This document shows positions 48,290 through 60,797 of a stretch of 64,000 nt of DNA, in pieces. Numbering within the stretch: position 1 is the stretch's first letter; each line of letters begins with the position of its first letter. The translations under genes were made by a program, and so were the position numbers. The notes below the pieces were generated by a model. That model saw nothing but the letters and a program-made list of their open reading frames with translations, did not search any database and had not been told where the DNA came from. The DNA is taken from NCBI GenBank assembly GCA_035771175.1, contig CM069612.1, positions 30,390,150-30,454,149 on the forward strand. Direction: 5' to 3'. This stretch comes from Paratinospora sagittata (Eukaryota > Streptophyta > Magnoliopsida > Ranunculales > Menispermaceae).

Positions 48290-50970
48290 CTCGAAATTTA
48301 ACAAATAAGGAGAAAAGTACCTCAAGTGGTAAAGAGATCAGGAAATGTCTCCCTCATCCAGTCCTCACGTTCCCAAGTCTGCTCCTCATTATCATGAAAT
48401 TGTCATTTGACTCTGACCAAAGGAATTGCTTTATTTCGCAATTGTTGAACTTTCCTATCAAGAATCTGAATGGGCTTCTCTTCATATGTAGCATCCTCCC
48501 CAACTTGTAACTGTGTTACATCTAACAGATGTGTCGAGGGTGGATACTTCGTCGGGTCTGAATGATATTTCCTCAACATAGAAATATGAAACACATCATG
48601 AACACCGACTAACTGAGGAGGCAAAGCAATCCGGTATGCTAATGGACCAATCCTCTCTGTGATTTTAAACGGTCCAATAAAGTGAGGAGACAATTTTCCT
48701 TTCACCCCAAACCGCATCTGACATTTCCGTGGCGAGACTTTAAGCAACACGAGGTCATCTACTGTAAACTCTAAAGGTCTGTGGCGGTTATCAAAATAAC
48801 TCTTCTGTCGGTCTTGGGCAGCTTTCAGTCTCTGTCTGATCTGTTTAACCTGCTCAGTGTGATCAATAACAACTTTCGGTCCCAACAACTGTGATTCTCC
48901 AACCTCATACCAGCAAGTCGGAGATCTGCACGGCCTACCATACAAAGCTTCATAAGGTGCCATGCCAATACTGGCCTGATAGCTGTTATTATAAGCAAAC
49001 TCACACAATGGTAAACTTTCACTCCAAGTCCCACCAAACTCTAAAATACACGATCTGAGCATGTCTTCCAGCATCTGAATCACCCTCTCAGTCTGGCCAT
49101 CAGTCTGAGGATGAAATGTTGTACTAAAACGGAGATGAGTACCAAATCGAGCCTGCATGGCCTTCCAAAAGCTCGATGTGAACCGTGGATCTATATCCGA
49201 CACAATAGAAACAGGTATACCATGCAACCTGACATTCTCCCGCACATACAATTTGCTCAGTCTATCAATCGAGTCTTTAGTGGTCATTGGAAGAAAGTGT
49301 GCAGATTTAGTCAATCTGTCAACTATGACCCAGATGGCGTCAAATCTACCCTGAGATCTGGGCAATCCTGTGATAAAGTCCATCGTGATATGCTCCCATT
49401 TCCATTCTGGAATAGATAATGGTTGCATCTAACCTCCTGGTCTCTGATGTTCAGCTTTCACTTGCTGACACACCTCACAATTTCGCACATACTCAGCTAT
49501 ATCTTTCTTTATCCCATGCCACCATACTGTTCTCTTCATATCATGATACATTTTTGTAGACCCTGGGTGAATGGTATACTGAGATCTGTGTGCTTTTTCT
49601 AATAACTCAGCCCTCAATGCCCTATCCACGGGTACCCATAATCTCCCTTGATAACGCAGGACACCATCTGGACCTCTCTGCCAATCTGCCCTGTCTGCAC
49701 TATCTACCCACGACTCATACATACCAAGATCAGGATCATGCTGCTACATATCCTTAATCTTTTGAATAGACGAATCTGTCACCTGTATATGCATCTGAGC
49801 ACAAATGTCAACGTGTGGAGCCATGGAGAGAACACTCATCATAGTCGCTCTCTCTAAAAGTCGCCACTCCTGGGCCATCTGACACGCTACCACCTGGGTC
49901 TCAACCCGTTTTTGGCTCAATGCATCAGCTACGACGTTGGCCTTTCCAGGATGATATTCTAACGTGAAATCATAATCTTTTAGGAATTCTAACCATCTAC
50001 GCTGTCTCATATTCAACTCTTTCTGGTCAAACAAATATTTCAGACTTTTATGACCCGAGTACAGTGTGAACTTTTCCCCATAGAGGTAATGTCTCCACAA
50101 TTTCAATGCAAATACCACAGCTGCTAGTTCTAAATCATGCACAGGGTAATTCTTCTCATGTATCTTCAACTGTCTGGATGCATAAGCAATCACTCTACCC
50201 TCTTGCATCAATACACATCCCAAACCTAAATGTGACGCATCGGTGTAAATCACCAACTCCTTTCCAGGTTCTGGGAGTACTAAAACTGGGGTAGTAGTTA
50301 GTTTCTTCTTCAACTCAGTGAAAGCATCCTCACATGCAGAAGTCCACACAAATGACACATTTTTATGAGTCAGCCTTGTGAGTGGGGAAGCCAATCGGGA
50401 AAAGCCTTCCACAAATCTTCGGTAATAACCAGCGAGACCCAGAAAACTACGGATTTCAGTCACTGTGGTTGGTCTTGGCCAATTGATGATTGCCTCAACT
50501 TTAGCAGAATCAACAGAAATACCTTCTGCACTAACCACATGACCTAAAAATCTCACCTCATGTATCCAAAACTCGCATTTACTAAATTTAGCATACAACC
50601 GATGCTCTCTCAGTGTTTGCAAAGTGATGCGGAGGTGCTGCTCATGATCCTCCTGCGTCTTGGAATAAATGAGTATATCATCAATAAACACAATAATGAA
50701 CTGATCCAGATATGGTCTGAATACCCTTTGCATCAAATCCATAAACATGGCTGGGACATTGGTTAGTCCAAAGGGCATAACAAGAAACTCATAGTGACCA
50801 TACCGTGTTCTAAACGCAGTCTTTGGTACATCCTCTTCCCGTATTCTTAGCTGATGGTATCCAGATCTTAAATCAATTTTAGAGAAAAATTTAGCACCAT
50901 TCAACTGATCGAATAAATCATCGATACGGGGTAAATGATACTTATTTTTCACTGTCGCCCCATTTAAAAT
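48290..50970 (-). pseudogene. Gypsy-2 reverse transcriptase C part, RNase H and integrase
   Basis: One long reading frame carries only three stops (49744-49746 TAG, 49429-49431 TAG, 48403-48405 TGA). It begins [17 protein letters not shown] at the RT break. Then come [11 protein letters not shown], RNase H ([35 protein letters not shown]) and the zinc module ([27 protein letters not shown]). The integrase core (DRLTKSAHFLPM, SDIDPRFTSSFW, HPQTDGQTERV) and a chromodomain-like tail finish it. All three stops are one C-to-T (or G-to-A) step from the expected Gln, Gln and Trp codons. Confidence 0.9.
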
Positions 50971-51050
50971 TATTTCAAACACTTATTCAACACATGCATC
51001 ATTCAATGAATATATTGTACATGTCAACATCATAAATTTCATGATTTTCA

Positions 51051-51250
51051 ATAACATAATGCACAATCTCCCTCCTCCGCAAGGCAAGAGAGCGGGTCTA
51101 ACCCTTGTATGGTCGTACAAGGTAGACACAACTTCTCATGACCCAATTCAATAACATCATGCACAATCTCCCTCCTCCGCAAGGCACGAGAGCGGGTCTA
51201 ACCCTTGTATGGCCGTTACAAGGTAGCCACAACATCTCATTACCCAAGTA
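51051..51250. repeat. 100-bp tandem duplication in the Gypsy-2 LTR
   Basis: Units at 51051 and 51151 share 'gcacaatctccctcctccgc' and 'gagcgggtctaacccttgta', with few differences. Confidence 0.85.
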
Positions 51251-51634
51251 ACAGTCATTTCAAGGATCGCAACCCTTGTTAGGACAGACCTAACGAAATG
51301 ACAATGAGGAATCGCAAAGCCTCATCATTACAAACTCCAATGCTAAAATCAGTTTGCATGATCAATAAAACTCAATGCCTTATATATAATATCACATGCG
51401 TACAATCAAACAGTTTATATGCGTACAATGCCATACAAGAACCAAATCAAGAAAACTATACTCACAGTGGTTACACGGGTTTTCTAATTCAACTGCTAAA
51501 ATCGAGCAACAATAGGGCTTCCTCAAGAGCGTTTATCCATGCCCTTAAGCTCTCAATTTAAACACTGAAATGACCATAGATTATCATGAGAATCATCATT
51601 TACCATTTCGGTAACTATTAAAATATCAACTCAC

Positions 51635-51795
51635 TGTTCACAGTACTATTCATTTTTTACTATTTACTATTCACTATTTATTTTTACTATTCACTACTAC
51701 TATTTACTTTTACTATTCACATTTACTATTCACTATTCACTATTCACTTTTACTATTCACTATTTACTATTTACCATTTATTTTTACTATTCATT
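51635..51795. repeat. Simple repeat (tttactattcac)n in the Gypsy-2 LTR
   Basis: About 160 bp of degenerate 'tactattcac' and 'tatttac' units. Confidence 0.85.
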
Positions 51796-52579
51796 CGGAA
51801 GATGTAAATTGTATTAAAATTGTCCAACGGCTCCAAAAATTATAAAATTGAATCTAACCACATATTCGGGTTTCTAACAGTCCAGGGAGCATTTTCTACC
51901 ATTCTAGCGGAGTTTCATTCACGTTGGGTCAAAACTCCAATTCTTGAAAATGCCGTAAAACGGCTCCCACGACAAAAATTACTCCGCTAGAAATGTTACA
52001 TCTAGCTTAGATAGTAATTTTACTACGAATAATAGCAAAAATAGCTTATCGGCACGTCGAATTTGGCGCAAATCCCGCGTTTTCTCTTTTTCTTCTTCTC
52101 CTTCTTCTCTCTGTTTCTCTCCTTCCGTCTGCAACTTCTTCGGCAACGTCTTCTTCTTCTTCCTTTCTATTTCATTTGTTTTATTTTTATTTTTTTTATT
52201 TTTTTTATTCTAGTTGCATCCCACGTTGGATGCAACTAGATAGATTTTGTTCTTTATTTTTTTTTATTTTTATTTTTTTATTATTATTATTTTTTTATTT
52301 AGATTTATATATACAAATGATTCCATGCACCGTGACTCTCTTTATTAACTAACTCCTCTATTAAATTTCATTAAATTCATTCAATCATAATCAAATCCAC
52401 ATTTTTAAGTAACCAACCCCATAAATTAATCAATGTAATTCAACTCCATCTCATAATTTTATTTATTTACTAATCATACACGCGTATATTTAGCGCATAC
52501 GTATAAAATACGTGTATTATATATCTCGATATACGCATACTTCAATGTATATATTTAATTAAAATTACGGGGTGTTACA

Positions 52580-55500
52580 CAACATCGACACGTGGAACAC
52601 ATTGTGGATGGCGGATAAACAAGGTGGCAAGTCTAGTTTGTAAGCATTCTCGCCAATTCGATCACTAATCTTGAACGGACCGATGAATCGCGGCGATAAT
52701 TTCTCTTTCTTACCAAACCTCATGATGCCTTTTTGAGGGCATATACTCATAAATACCTTATCACCTTTTTGGAACTCTAAAGGTCGGCGTCTCTTATCTG
52801 CGTAGCTCTTCTGCCTACTATGTGCAATAACTAGCCTTTTCTGGATCAGCTCCACTTTTTCGTTCATTTCCATTATCATATCAGGTCCTGTAAATACCTT
52901 ATCTTCCCAATCGGCCCAACACTGTGGTGACCTACATGGTCGTCCATATAGGGCTTCATATGGAGCCATTTGTATACTTGCCTGGTGACTATTGTTATAA
53001 GCAAACTCTGCTAGGTGTAAGTATTTACTCCAATTTTCCTTGAAATCTAGTACACAAGCTCTCAACATGTCTTCTAAGATCTGAATAACCCTTTCGGATT
53101 GACCATATGTCTGAGGATGATAGGCGGTGCTCATGGTTAATTTGGTTCCCAATTCCCGCTGTAAGCTCTGCCAGAACTGAGATGTGAATAAGGAATCTCT
53201 ATCTGACACTATCGATTTGGGTACTCTGTGTAGCTTCACAATCTCTTTAACATACAGCTCGCCCAGTTTACTAATCGGATCTGCGGATTTAATAGGTAAG
53301 AAGTGTGCCACTTTACCCAAACCTTATCCTCACATTTCTGATTTCTAGGAAGAGCTCCGACGAAATCCATTGCTATGTTATCCCATTTTCATTCAGGGAT
53401 TTTTAAAGGTTGTAACAATCCAGACGATCTTTTATGTTCGGCCTTAACTTGCTGACATGTAAGGCATTTAGACACATATTTGGCCACATCTCTCTTCATA
53501 CCTTTCCACCAGTAGTTTTTCTTCAAATTTTGGTACATCTTATCTCAACCAGGATGTAAAGTGTATTTAGTCTGATGTGCCTTATCGAATAAGATCTTTT
53601 TAATTTCCTCAATTCTGGGTATACAAATTCGATCTCTGAATCGATCTTGAAATTTGCATTTCCATTATTGGTTTTTGCACCTGCCACCCATTTTATCAAT
53701 TTTCTATCCTGAGCTTGACCTTCCTTAATTTGATGTAGTAGGTCTGGCTTGCAACTCATATTATATAAGAAAATCTGATTTTTACCTTTTTGTACGCCCA
53801 AATTATAATCTTCAATCAATTGGTACATCTGGGTTTTTTCTGCATCGTTCTTATAAGATTTTCGACTTAAAGCATCTGCGACTACATTGGCTTTCCCTGG
53901 GTGATAATGCAACTGGAAATCATAATCATTCAGTAATTCCATCCATATCCTTTGCCTCAAATTTAACTCCTTTTGTGTATAGATGTACTTCAAACTCTTA
54001 TGATCAGAGTATAAATCAAATTTCTCTTCATAAAGATAGTGTCTCCATATCTTCAAGGAGAATACAATAGCAGCCAATTCTAAATCATGAGTCGGGTAGT
54101 TCTGTTCATGAGTCTTCAGTTGCCTAGAAGCATAAGCAACCATTTTACCTTCCTGCATCAGAACAGCGCCAAGGCCATTCTTAGAAGCATCAGCATAAAT
54201 AACATAATCGACTCTGCTTGCAGGAGTGATCAATATTGGGGCTGTGGTCAATCGTCTCTTCAACTCTTGAAAGGAATTCTAACATTTCTCATCCCAACTA
54301 AATTTGACATCCTTCCTTGTTAGCTTTGTCATAGGCTCAGCTAGTCTCGAAAAATTTAGAATAAATCTTCTATAGTAACCAGCTAGTCAAGCTTCTAACT
54401 TCTGTCACTGATTTTGGATTTTCCCAGTTCATTACTGCTTCAACTTTTGTTGGATCTACGGATATCCCTTCTGATGACACTACATGGCCCAAAAATTTGA
54501 CTGACTTCATCCAAAATTCACATTTTTCAAATTTGGCATACAATTGATTTCGCCTCAATGTTTCCAAAACTACTGTAAGGTGTTCCTGATGTTCCTCATT
54601 GGTCTTCGAATAAACCAAAATATCATCAACAAATACCACTACAAATTTGTCTAGATGAGGCCTAAATGTCCTATTCATTAGATCCATAAATGTTGTTGGT
54701 GCATTAGTTAGTCCAAATGACATGACTCTGAATTCAAAGTGTCCATACCTAGTCATGAATGCTGTCTTCGATATGTCTGACTCTTTGATTCTAAGTTGGT
54801 GATAGCCGGACCTTAGGTCGATCTTGGAAAAACAAGTTTCTCCCTTCAGTTGATCGAACAAATCATCTATTCTGGGTAGGGGTACTTGTTCTTGACTATG
54901 ACTTGATTTAATTTTCTGTAGCCAATACACAGTCTCATCGACCCATCTTTCTTTTTGACAAACAATACTGGTGCTCCCCAGGGTGATTCGCTTGGCTGGA
55001 TAAATTCCTTCGCACTAAGATCATCAAGCTGAGTCATTGGTTCTATTAATTCACCAGGGGCCATTCTGTAGGGTGACATGGCTACAGGGGCGGTTCCAGG
55101 GTACAGTTCTATCTTGAACTCTACTTCCCGCTTAGGAGGTAATCCTGGTAATTCTTCGGGAAACACTTCAAGGAAGTCTCTAACCACCAAGTACTTTTCT
55201 AAGTTCCTCAAGGTCTTTAGAGGCTCAACTTTTGTTAGGGTTTTGAATTCCTCTTTGTGATTCACAGATTCAAGAAGTGTGGACATGATATTCCTCGGGA
55301 TTTTGTTTCTATCCCCATAGATTTTCAACAACTCTCCCGAAGATAACCGCAAAGTAATCTTCTTTCGAAGGCAATCGATCTGGGCTTGGTACACAGATAA
55401 CCAATCCATTCCCAATATCACATCATAATCATTAATGGGTAAGAGTATCAACTCAGCTGAAATCAACTTATCATTAATTCTAAGGTCACAACTACATTTT

Positions 55501-55680
55501 TCAGTTGTTGAGACTTTTACTTCTATTGGTGTTGAAATCTTCATAACAACAGATAAAGGTATAGTGGAAAGTTGTAGTTTCCTGGCTAAGTTTTCAGAAA
55601 TAAAAGACCTTGATGCTCCATAATCAAACAAGACTTTAACTGTAACATGAAATAAAATGAAAGTACCTTCCACTACTTCG
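52580..55680 (-). pseudogene. Gypsy-3 protease, reverse transcriptase, RNase H, integrase
   Basis: Four overlapping broken frames are present. 55673-54867 holds protease ([22 protein letters not shown]) and RT start ([20 protein letters not shown]). 54930-54370 holds RT ([11 protein letters not shown]). 54263-53523 holds RNase H ([35 protein letters not shown]). 53320-52565 holds the integrase core (SDRDSLFTSQFW, HPQTYGQSERV). Between 53330 and 53520 the zinc-binding region is recognisable but frameshifted. It is not functional. Confidence 0.88.
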
Positions 55681-56014
55681 TTTAGCGTGCCTCTAGATTC
55701 AGAATTCTAAGTTCTCGAAAATAAAATGATCATATTGGTTCAGTTTCTAGGTTTAATAAAATTTTGACAATCCATGATTGTCATAGGGTACAGGATTTGG
55801 TTTTGATGCATGTAAACAAGACAAGCAAACAAACAAACAAACAACACACCACACAATGGTATAAAGAAAATTCTCAAACTTTCACTTATACCCTCCGTAT
55901 TCAAGTGTCTCATACCACTCTAACCCGATGATATAAGCTTCCACAAAGAAACTTCAATACACCCAAACAATGCACAAATGTCCTACCAACTAAGGCTTCC
56001 CAGGTACCAATACT
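55681..56014. other. Gypsy-3 5' remnant or unassigned DNA
   Basis: The first ~20 bases still fit the protease frame, then stops appear. It contains a short (caaa)n run near 55820. No gag or LTR sequence is recognised. Confidence 0.4.
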
Positions 56015-56255
56015 GTAGAGTTTTCAACAGTATTGGTAATTTCACAATCTAAAGCAGAATTAACATTGAAACATAAGAACAAACTTTTCTTTACATTTCA
56101 ACAAAATCCAAGACACCCATGATTAAGAAGCTTACAAAGCATGTATTTATAAAATATAAAACAAAATTAATTTAGAATATGGGTTCCAATGTATATAGAA
56201 CAATGCCAAGTTGAAATTTATAGTAAAACCTTAATATAAACTTCACCTTTGATTG
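56015..56255. repeat. 241-bp direct repeat, right copy
   Basis: The right copy joins the normal 3' flank of CslH copy 3 (cctcaaaatag). At its outer junction an 11-bp inverted pair, ACCAATACTGT (56006-56016) and ACAGTATTGGT (56027-56037), surrounds a 10-base loop. Confidence 0.92.
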
Positions 56256-56367
56256 CCTCAAAATAGTGTATTAGTAAAAATGTTTCTATGAATGTCAACT
56301 TCAGATGTTATTTTAGCATTTTCATGTAAATAACATTCCACCCCTTGAACAAGTTACAAATTATTAA
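56256..56367. other. 3' flank of CslH copy 3
   Basis: It matches the 3' flank of copy 2 (17967-18033): 'ttattttagcattttc', 'taaataacatt', 'caaattatta'. It presumably holds the 3' UTR. Confidence 0.6.
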
Positions 56368-59300
56368 CTAATCCTTTGAAGCCCATCTACAGAATTGCAA
56401 GAAAACTCCAGTCAAAGCAACTGATTTGCATATAGTAGAAGATGGAATCCCATACTTTCCCTTCCTAAACAACCCTTTCACAAATGGCAAGAAGCTCAAC
56501 ACCACCCAACCACTGCAAATTATTTCCCCCAAGCCTGCTCCCTTTTGATCAAGCACCGGTGAATTCGCCCACAAAACTGGCATTAACAATCTAACAAGGC
56601 TGAAAGCAAGAGCAGCCAAATGCACCAACACAATGGTCGTTCCGAGCATGAAGACTGGAGAGTCATCAAAGGTGAATCTTCCTGAATCCGCAATATCGTT
56701 ATTTTCTTTATTAGAATCGTCATTAGTATCAATAGTATTATTGCTTTGGTCTTTGGGTGTAACCTCAAAGACGATCTCTGATAATCTTAGAAGCTTGAGA
56801 ATAACACTCAAGAACCCAAAGAACCAAGCTGTTGTTGAGTTGATTCTTGACATTTTCTGGTTGTTCCACCATGCTCTAGCTGGGAGTCCACAACTTAGGT
56901 ATTCAATAAGAGTGTAGATGTTGTAGATGAGGAAAAGAGAGGTTGGGATGAGTACGGCTGGTTCTGAAACCTGCAAATCGGAACATCAAGAACATAATTA
57001 GAGTTTTAACAACTTTTAGGGACGTCTAGCCCAACGAATCTAAGCTACCCAAATAATATGTGATAAGTTGCCTTAGTAATTTGTAACTTGATTAAATTGA
57101 GTCTGATTATAGTTTTTAGAGGATAACAGGTAGAATTGAACTAACCCAAACTTACTATTACTCTATTTGCTACTTTTTATATCATCAATGGTAGTTCACA
57201 AGTCCAATTAGGTAGATCTCTTTTTTTAATATTTGATTTTCGCTTGGGAGGAGCCTATAATGCAACTCTAAAAGTCACATTCTCAAAAAGCAATTCCTAT
57301 TGTTCCTTTATGAAAAATCGCCTCTAGACCTAACATTAAAAAAAAAAAAAACCAAGTTCTTTTACTGAGGCCCATCATCTTTTCTCAAAAGAAAATAACA
57401 ATTAAAAAAAAACCCTAGCAACGATCTAACGAATCTCTTTGCTCTCTTTCTCACCCCACTCCTCTCGACATCTCTTATCCATGAGAGAGAGAGAGAGATA
57501 CTAAGAGGGAGCAAGTAGCGGATCGAGATGCCGATGAACAAAGAGTGAGAAGGAGAGTAGAAAGAGTACTTTGATTGTTGTTTGAGTCTCTTTTTTTTTT
57601 TTCTTTGGAGAAGAAGAAGATGAGCCCTGTAAAAGTGCTTGTATTTTTTTTAATGTTTGACCTAGAGTCCCGACTCATAAAGTTTACTTTTTAAGAAGGC
57701 GACTTTTATTTTTGGATTCTTAAAAGGTTCCTCCAAACGATAATCAAATTTGAAAAAAAGGAATCTACTCCAAATTTATATGCACCAAATGATATATTTC
57801 AAAATAAAATTTTCATTAAGGGTGTATCTCCAAAAAGTCCTAAAAAAGAGAGGAAAGAAAATTACCGAGGGCAAGAAAAATGTGTTGGATAGTAGGCAAT
57901 ATGCTGATAGAGCAACATAGCATAATTCTGGAATTGATCGGATGGCCCAGAGACTTACATTAAGATAAGCCAAGCACTGTCTGAACCATAGATTTCCAAA
58001 GATTATGCCGATAATAGGACTATTGGAGCTTAAGAGAACCTCGAGAAGACCGGCGGTCCACCTCTTCCATTGGACCATGCATGCAGGCCCATTAGAAGGA
58101 GCACAACCTAGGAACCCAGGTACATTTGGCGTATAGTAAATTGATCTCCATCCTTTCGAGTGAATTCTCAACCCCGTTTGCACGTCTTCTGTTGATGAGC
58201 CATACATCCACCCAACCTGTAATTTTTTATAAAAAACAATGTTCATAAAATAATAAAATAAAAAAAGCATTATTATAGAATAAATTTGTGTCAGGTATTG
58301 CTTTGACGTCGTGGGATGAATAAGTGATGCTACATGAATTGGATGTGTAGTGCAGTAGTACTCAATGCATTATTCTAAGATTTTTGGATTTGCATTGAAT
58401 CAGGTGTTAATGCGTGATTGGATTGCATCAAATTACCGATTGACTTGTAATTCAATGCAAATCCAAGTGTTAACGTGATACTATTTGTAATGTAGTACAC
58501 ACCCTGCAGCATTACTCCCATGAGACTACACTAGGTTCCACAGGCTTAAGTTCACATAATGTTTTTTATTGATTTGAGCAAATCAAAAAACACAATTATG
58601 AGTTCTTATGGGTGCACTACTTTGTGGGGCCAAGATACCCTTGTTGCAACAAGAGGAAACGTGTTTCTATCATCAATGAGAGTTTGGATAGGGCTTCATT
58701 TTTACTCTCAATCATGGAGAAACAAGTTCCAATCAACTAAATGTTTCCATCTAGGTTTTTTTAGTTCTGACCACAGGGCCATTCTCATAAATACCAACAG
58801 TAGAAACTTGAAGCAATGAAAATTAAAATTTAGATGTCTTAAGTTTCGATATGTGCGCAAGGGGAGAAGGGGTGTCTAAAATTGTCAAACATACATGGGA
58901 GAGCACTCAAGTTTCTCATACAGGGTCCAGATTGAAGTTCTCTAACTTTGAATTTCTGAAGGCTCTCCATACAAGGAGCAAGCCGAAATTTGATTGGCTA
59001 CCAAGAACAATAGCTAAGATCAAGCAACAATTGGAGCAGACGTATAGTGGCATCATGTCTGGACGACGAGGCAGCTCGAAGCAAAATTGGAAGATCTTCA
59101 TGAGAAGGAAGAATCCTATTGAAGGCAAAAGGGAAAAAGAAGAATGACTTCGAGAAGGAGATAGTAACACTAAGTTCTTTCATGCCAAAGCCAACGAAAG
59201 AAAACAGAGAAATTCAATTCTTGGCCTGCAAAACTCTTAGGGGGTAGGTAGAATTTCAAATGATATGAACCAGTTCTTACTGAGACCTTTAACAAAGCAT

Positions 59301-60595
59301 AATTTTTTCATGCTCTTAACCAAATGGCTCCTCTCAAAAGCCCTGGCCCTGACGGAAAACCAACTCTTTTTAGAGTATTGTAGGAGATGACGTATGTAAA
59401 GCATGCCTCAATTACCTTAATACCGATGAGCAGCTTGGTGATCTTAACAAGACCTATCTGGTCTTAATTCAAAAATCTAGGAACCCAAAAAAGGTATATG
59501 AATTTAGACCCATTAGTTTATGCAATGTCGCCTACAAACTAATAGCAAAAGTGTTGGCTAATAGACTGAAAGCTTGCCTCCCCTCCATTATTTCTGAAAA
59601 CCAAATTGTTTTTATAGGAGGAAGTCTTATTACTGACAATATCCTTGTGGCTCATAAACTTGACATCATATGAAACATAGAAGGCAAAGAGAAAAGGGTT
59701 ATGCAGCTCTGAAATTAGACATGAGCAAAAACTATGACTGGCAGACTGGGTGGAATGGGGACTTTATGGTTGCTATTATGAGGAAACTTGGATTTGCAGA
59801 ACATTGGATCCAGTTAATAATGAAATGTGTTTCCTTTGTGAGCAATTCGATCCTTATCAATAATCAGTCGGGTGATACTGTTTTCCCCTCAAAGGGGAGA
59901 GTAAGTCTTCGCCAAGGAGACTTACTCTCCCCTCTCTTTACTATCTATGGAAAAGGGTTATCTTATTTTGTATCTTCCTATAAAAAGAAAAAGAAGGTCA
60001 AAGGCATTAAAATAGCAAGGATTAGCCCCTCAATCTCTCATCTCTTATTTGTTGATGGTAGCTTAATATTTTGGAAGGCTTCTAATCATAATTGAGAGGT
60101 CATAGTTATATCCTTAAGCAATATGAGGGTGCATTTGGCCATCAAATTAATTATGATAAATCAAGGGCATTCTTCAGCCCTAATGTATTAGAGTTTCATC
60201 AAGCCTGCTTCAAAGAAATCACAAAGATAAGGAGCTGTTTGAGCCACTCCAAATACTTGGGGCTTCCATCCTTCAACCAAAGAAACAAGGCGAAAATGTT
60301 TGAAACAGTCAAAACTAAGATATAGAAACACTTTAGCATTAGTGGGAAAGATTTTTTTTTGTTTTCCTTAATCATATCAATGAAACTCAGATATGGAAAT
60401 AATCTCTTACCTTAGCACCCCATTCAGTATGGGATTCATAGGTTACATCAGCGACTTGAATAGCTTCCTTAAGAGAGCTCGAAATATCATTTGGACAACA
60501 CAAACCTTCATTTAATCCTGACAAGCACTTAGTTGCTGATTCCACAAGCTTTGTGGATTGCCCAAATATCTTCTTCAATTTTTCCGATGACTTTC
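56368..60595 (-). CDS. CSLH: CslH/CslB-clade cellulose synthase-like gene, copy 3, last three exons (5' part beyond window)
   Basis: Exons equal in size to copy 2: 60595-60411 (185 bp), 58216-57866 (351 bp) and 56970-56368 (603 bp with stop), all with GT-AG borders and open frames. TED (SSTEDVQTG) and QWKRW motifs are in the middle exon, and the complete C-terminal helices end in WASKD. Codons upstream of exon 7 are not in the window; by analogy, exons 1-6 lie past 64000. Intron 7 carries a LINE fragment and intron 6 carries Copia-2, so introns are much longer than in copy 2. No damage is seen in the visible exons, so it may still be expressed. Confidence 0.85.
58623..60350 (+). mobile_element. 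LINE (L1-type) fragment in intron 7 of copy 3
   Basis: On the plus strand, in order: endonuclease end (SSDHRAILI, ~58770), NTKFFHAKANERKQRNS (~59165), PLKSPGPDGKPT (~59330), and RT (FRPISLCNVAYKLIAKVLAN near 59505, SLRQGDLLSPLF near 59915, HLLFVDGSLIFWK near 60040). Stops and frameshifts abound. Both ends are truncated: the endonuclease N part, the RNase H end and any poly(A) are missing. The left break is placed where similarity to intron 7 of copy 2 ends ('cactact'). Confidence 0.85.
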
Positions 60596-60711
60596 CTATA
60601 CATTAGAAGACAAGTCATGTCAAGCAAACTAGATAATTATTAAAAAATAATAAAAATAATATAAGTATTTGGTAGTCGAGAAAATAAGGATTTTCTCAAA
60701 ATTAGGGTGTG

Positions 60712-60797
60712 TTTGGTAACTAAGAACTTTTTCCTTGAGAAAATACTCTCGAGAAAAGCTATTAGAGAAAATCTTCTCATAGTTGTTGGTGAGACTT
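60712..60797. repeat. Left end of the intron 6 MITE-like element in copy 3
   Basis: 'tttggtaactaagaac...ccttgagaaaat' matches the left ends in copies 1 and 2. The element is interrupted by Copia-2 at 60798. Confidence 0.5.

Larger units (their letters stand above)
47185..52579 (-). mobile_element. Gypsy-2: Ty3/gypsy retrotransposon nested in Gypsy-3, internally rearranged
   Basis: Flanked by an exact 5-bp duplication CAACA (47180-47184, 52580-52584), which also restores the Gypsy-3 integrase frame. The unit starts TGTCACGACGCC and ends GGGGTGTTACA on the plus strand. It contains RT (C part), RNase H and integrase on the minus strand, but gag, protease and the RT N part are missing from their place. 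An RT N part lies in plus orientation inside the left LTR. Confidence 0.88.
50970..52579 (-). repeat. Gypsy-2 5' LTR remnant fused to the RT break
   Basis: Starts TGTAACACCCCG at 52579. Its far end stops inside the LTR and joins the RT at about 50970 without gag or primer site. It includes a pyrimidine-rich block (52085-52200) and tandem repeats listed separately. Confidence 0.7.
44560..56014 (-). mobile_element. Gypsy-3: 5'-truncated Ty3/gypsy retrotransposon, split by Gypsy-2
   Basis: It has a 3' LTR, purine tract, integrase, RNase H, reverse transcriptase and protease on the minus strand. It has no recognisable gag, primer site or 5' LTR; the sequence simply ends near 56014. The insertion is flanked not by 5 bp but by a 241-bp direct repeat. 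Gypsy-2 sits in its integrase tail. Confidence 0.82.

Noticed and set aside
50953..50961. TGTCGCCCC as a true LTR end abutting the RT of Gypsy-2
   Set aside because: Read on the minus strand the bases fit the RT codons (LN..TVKNKY), so the resemblance to an LTR terminus is probably chance; the join is more likely near 50970.
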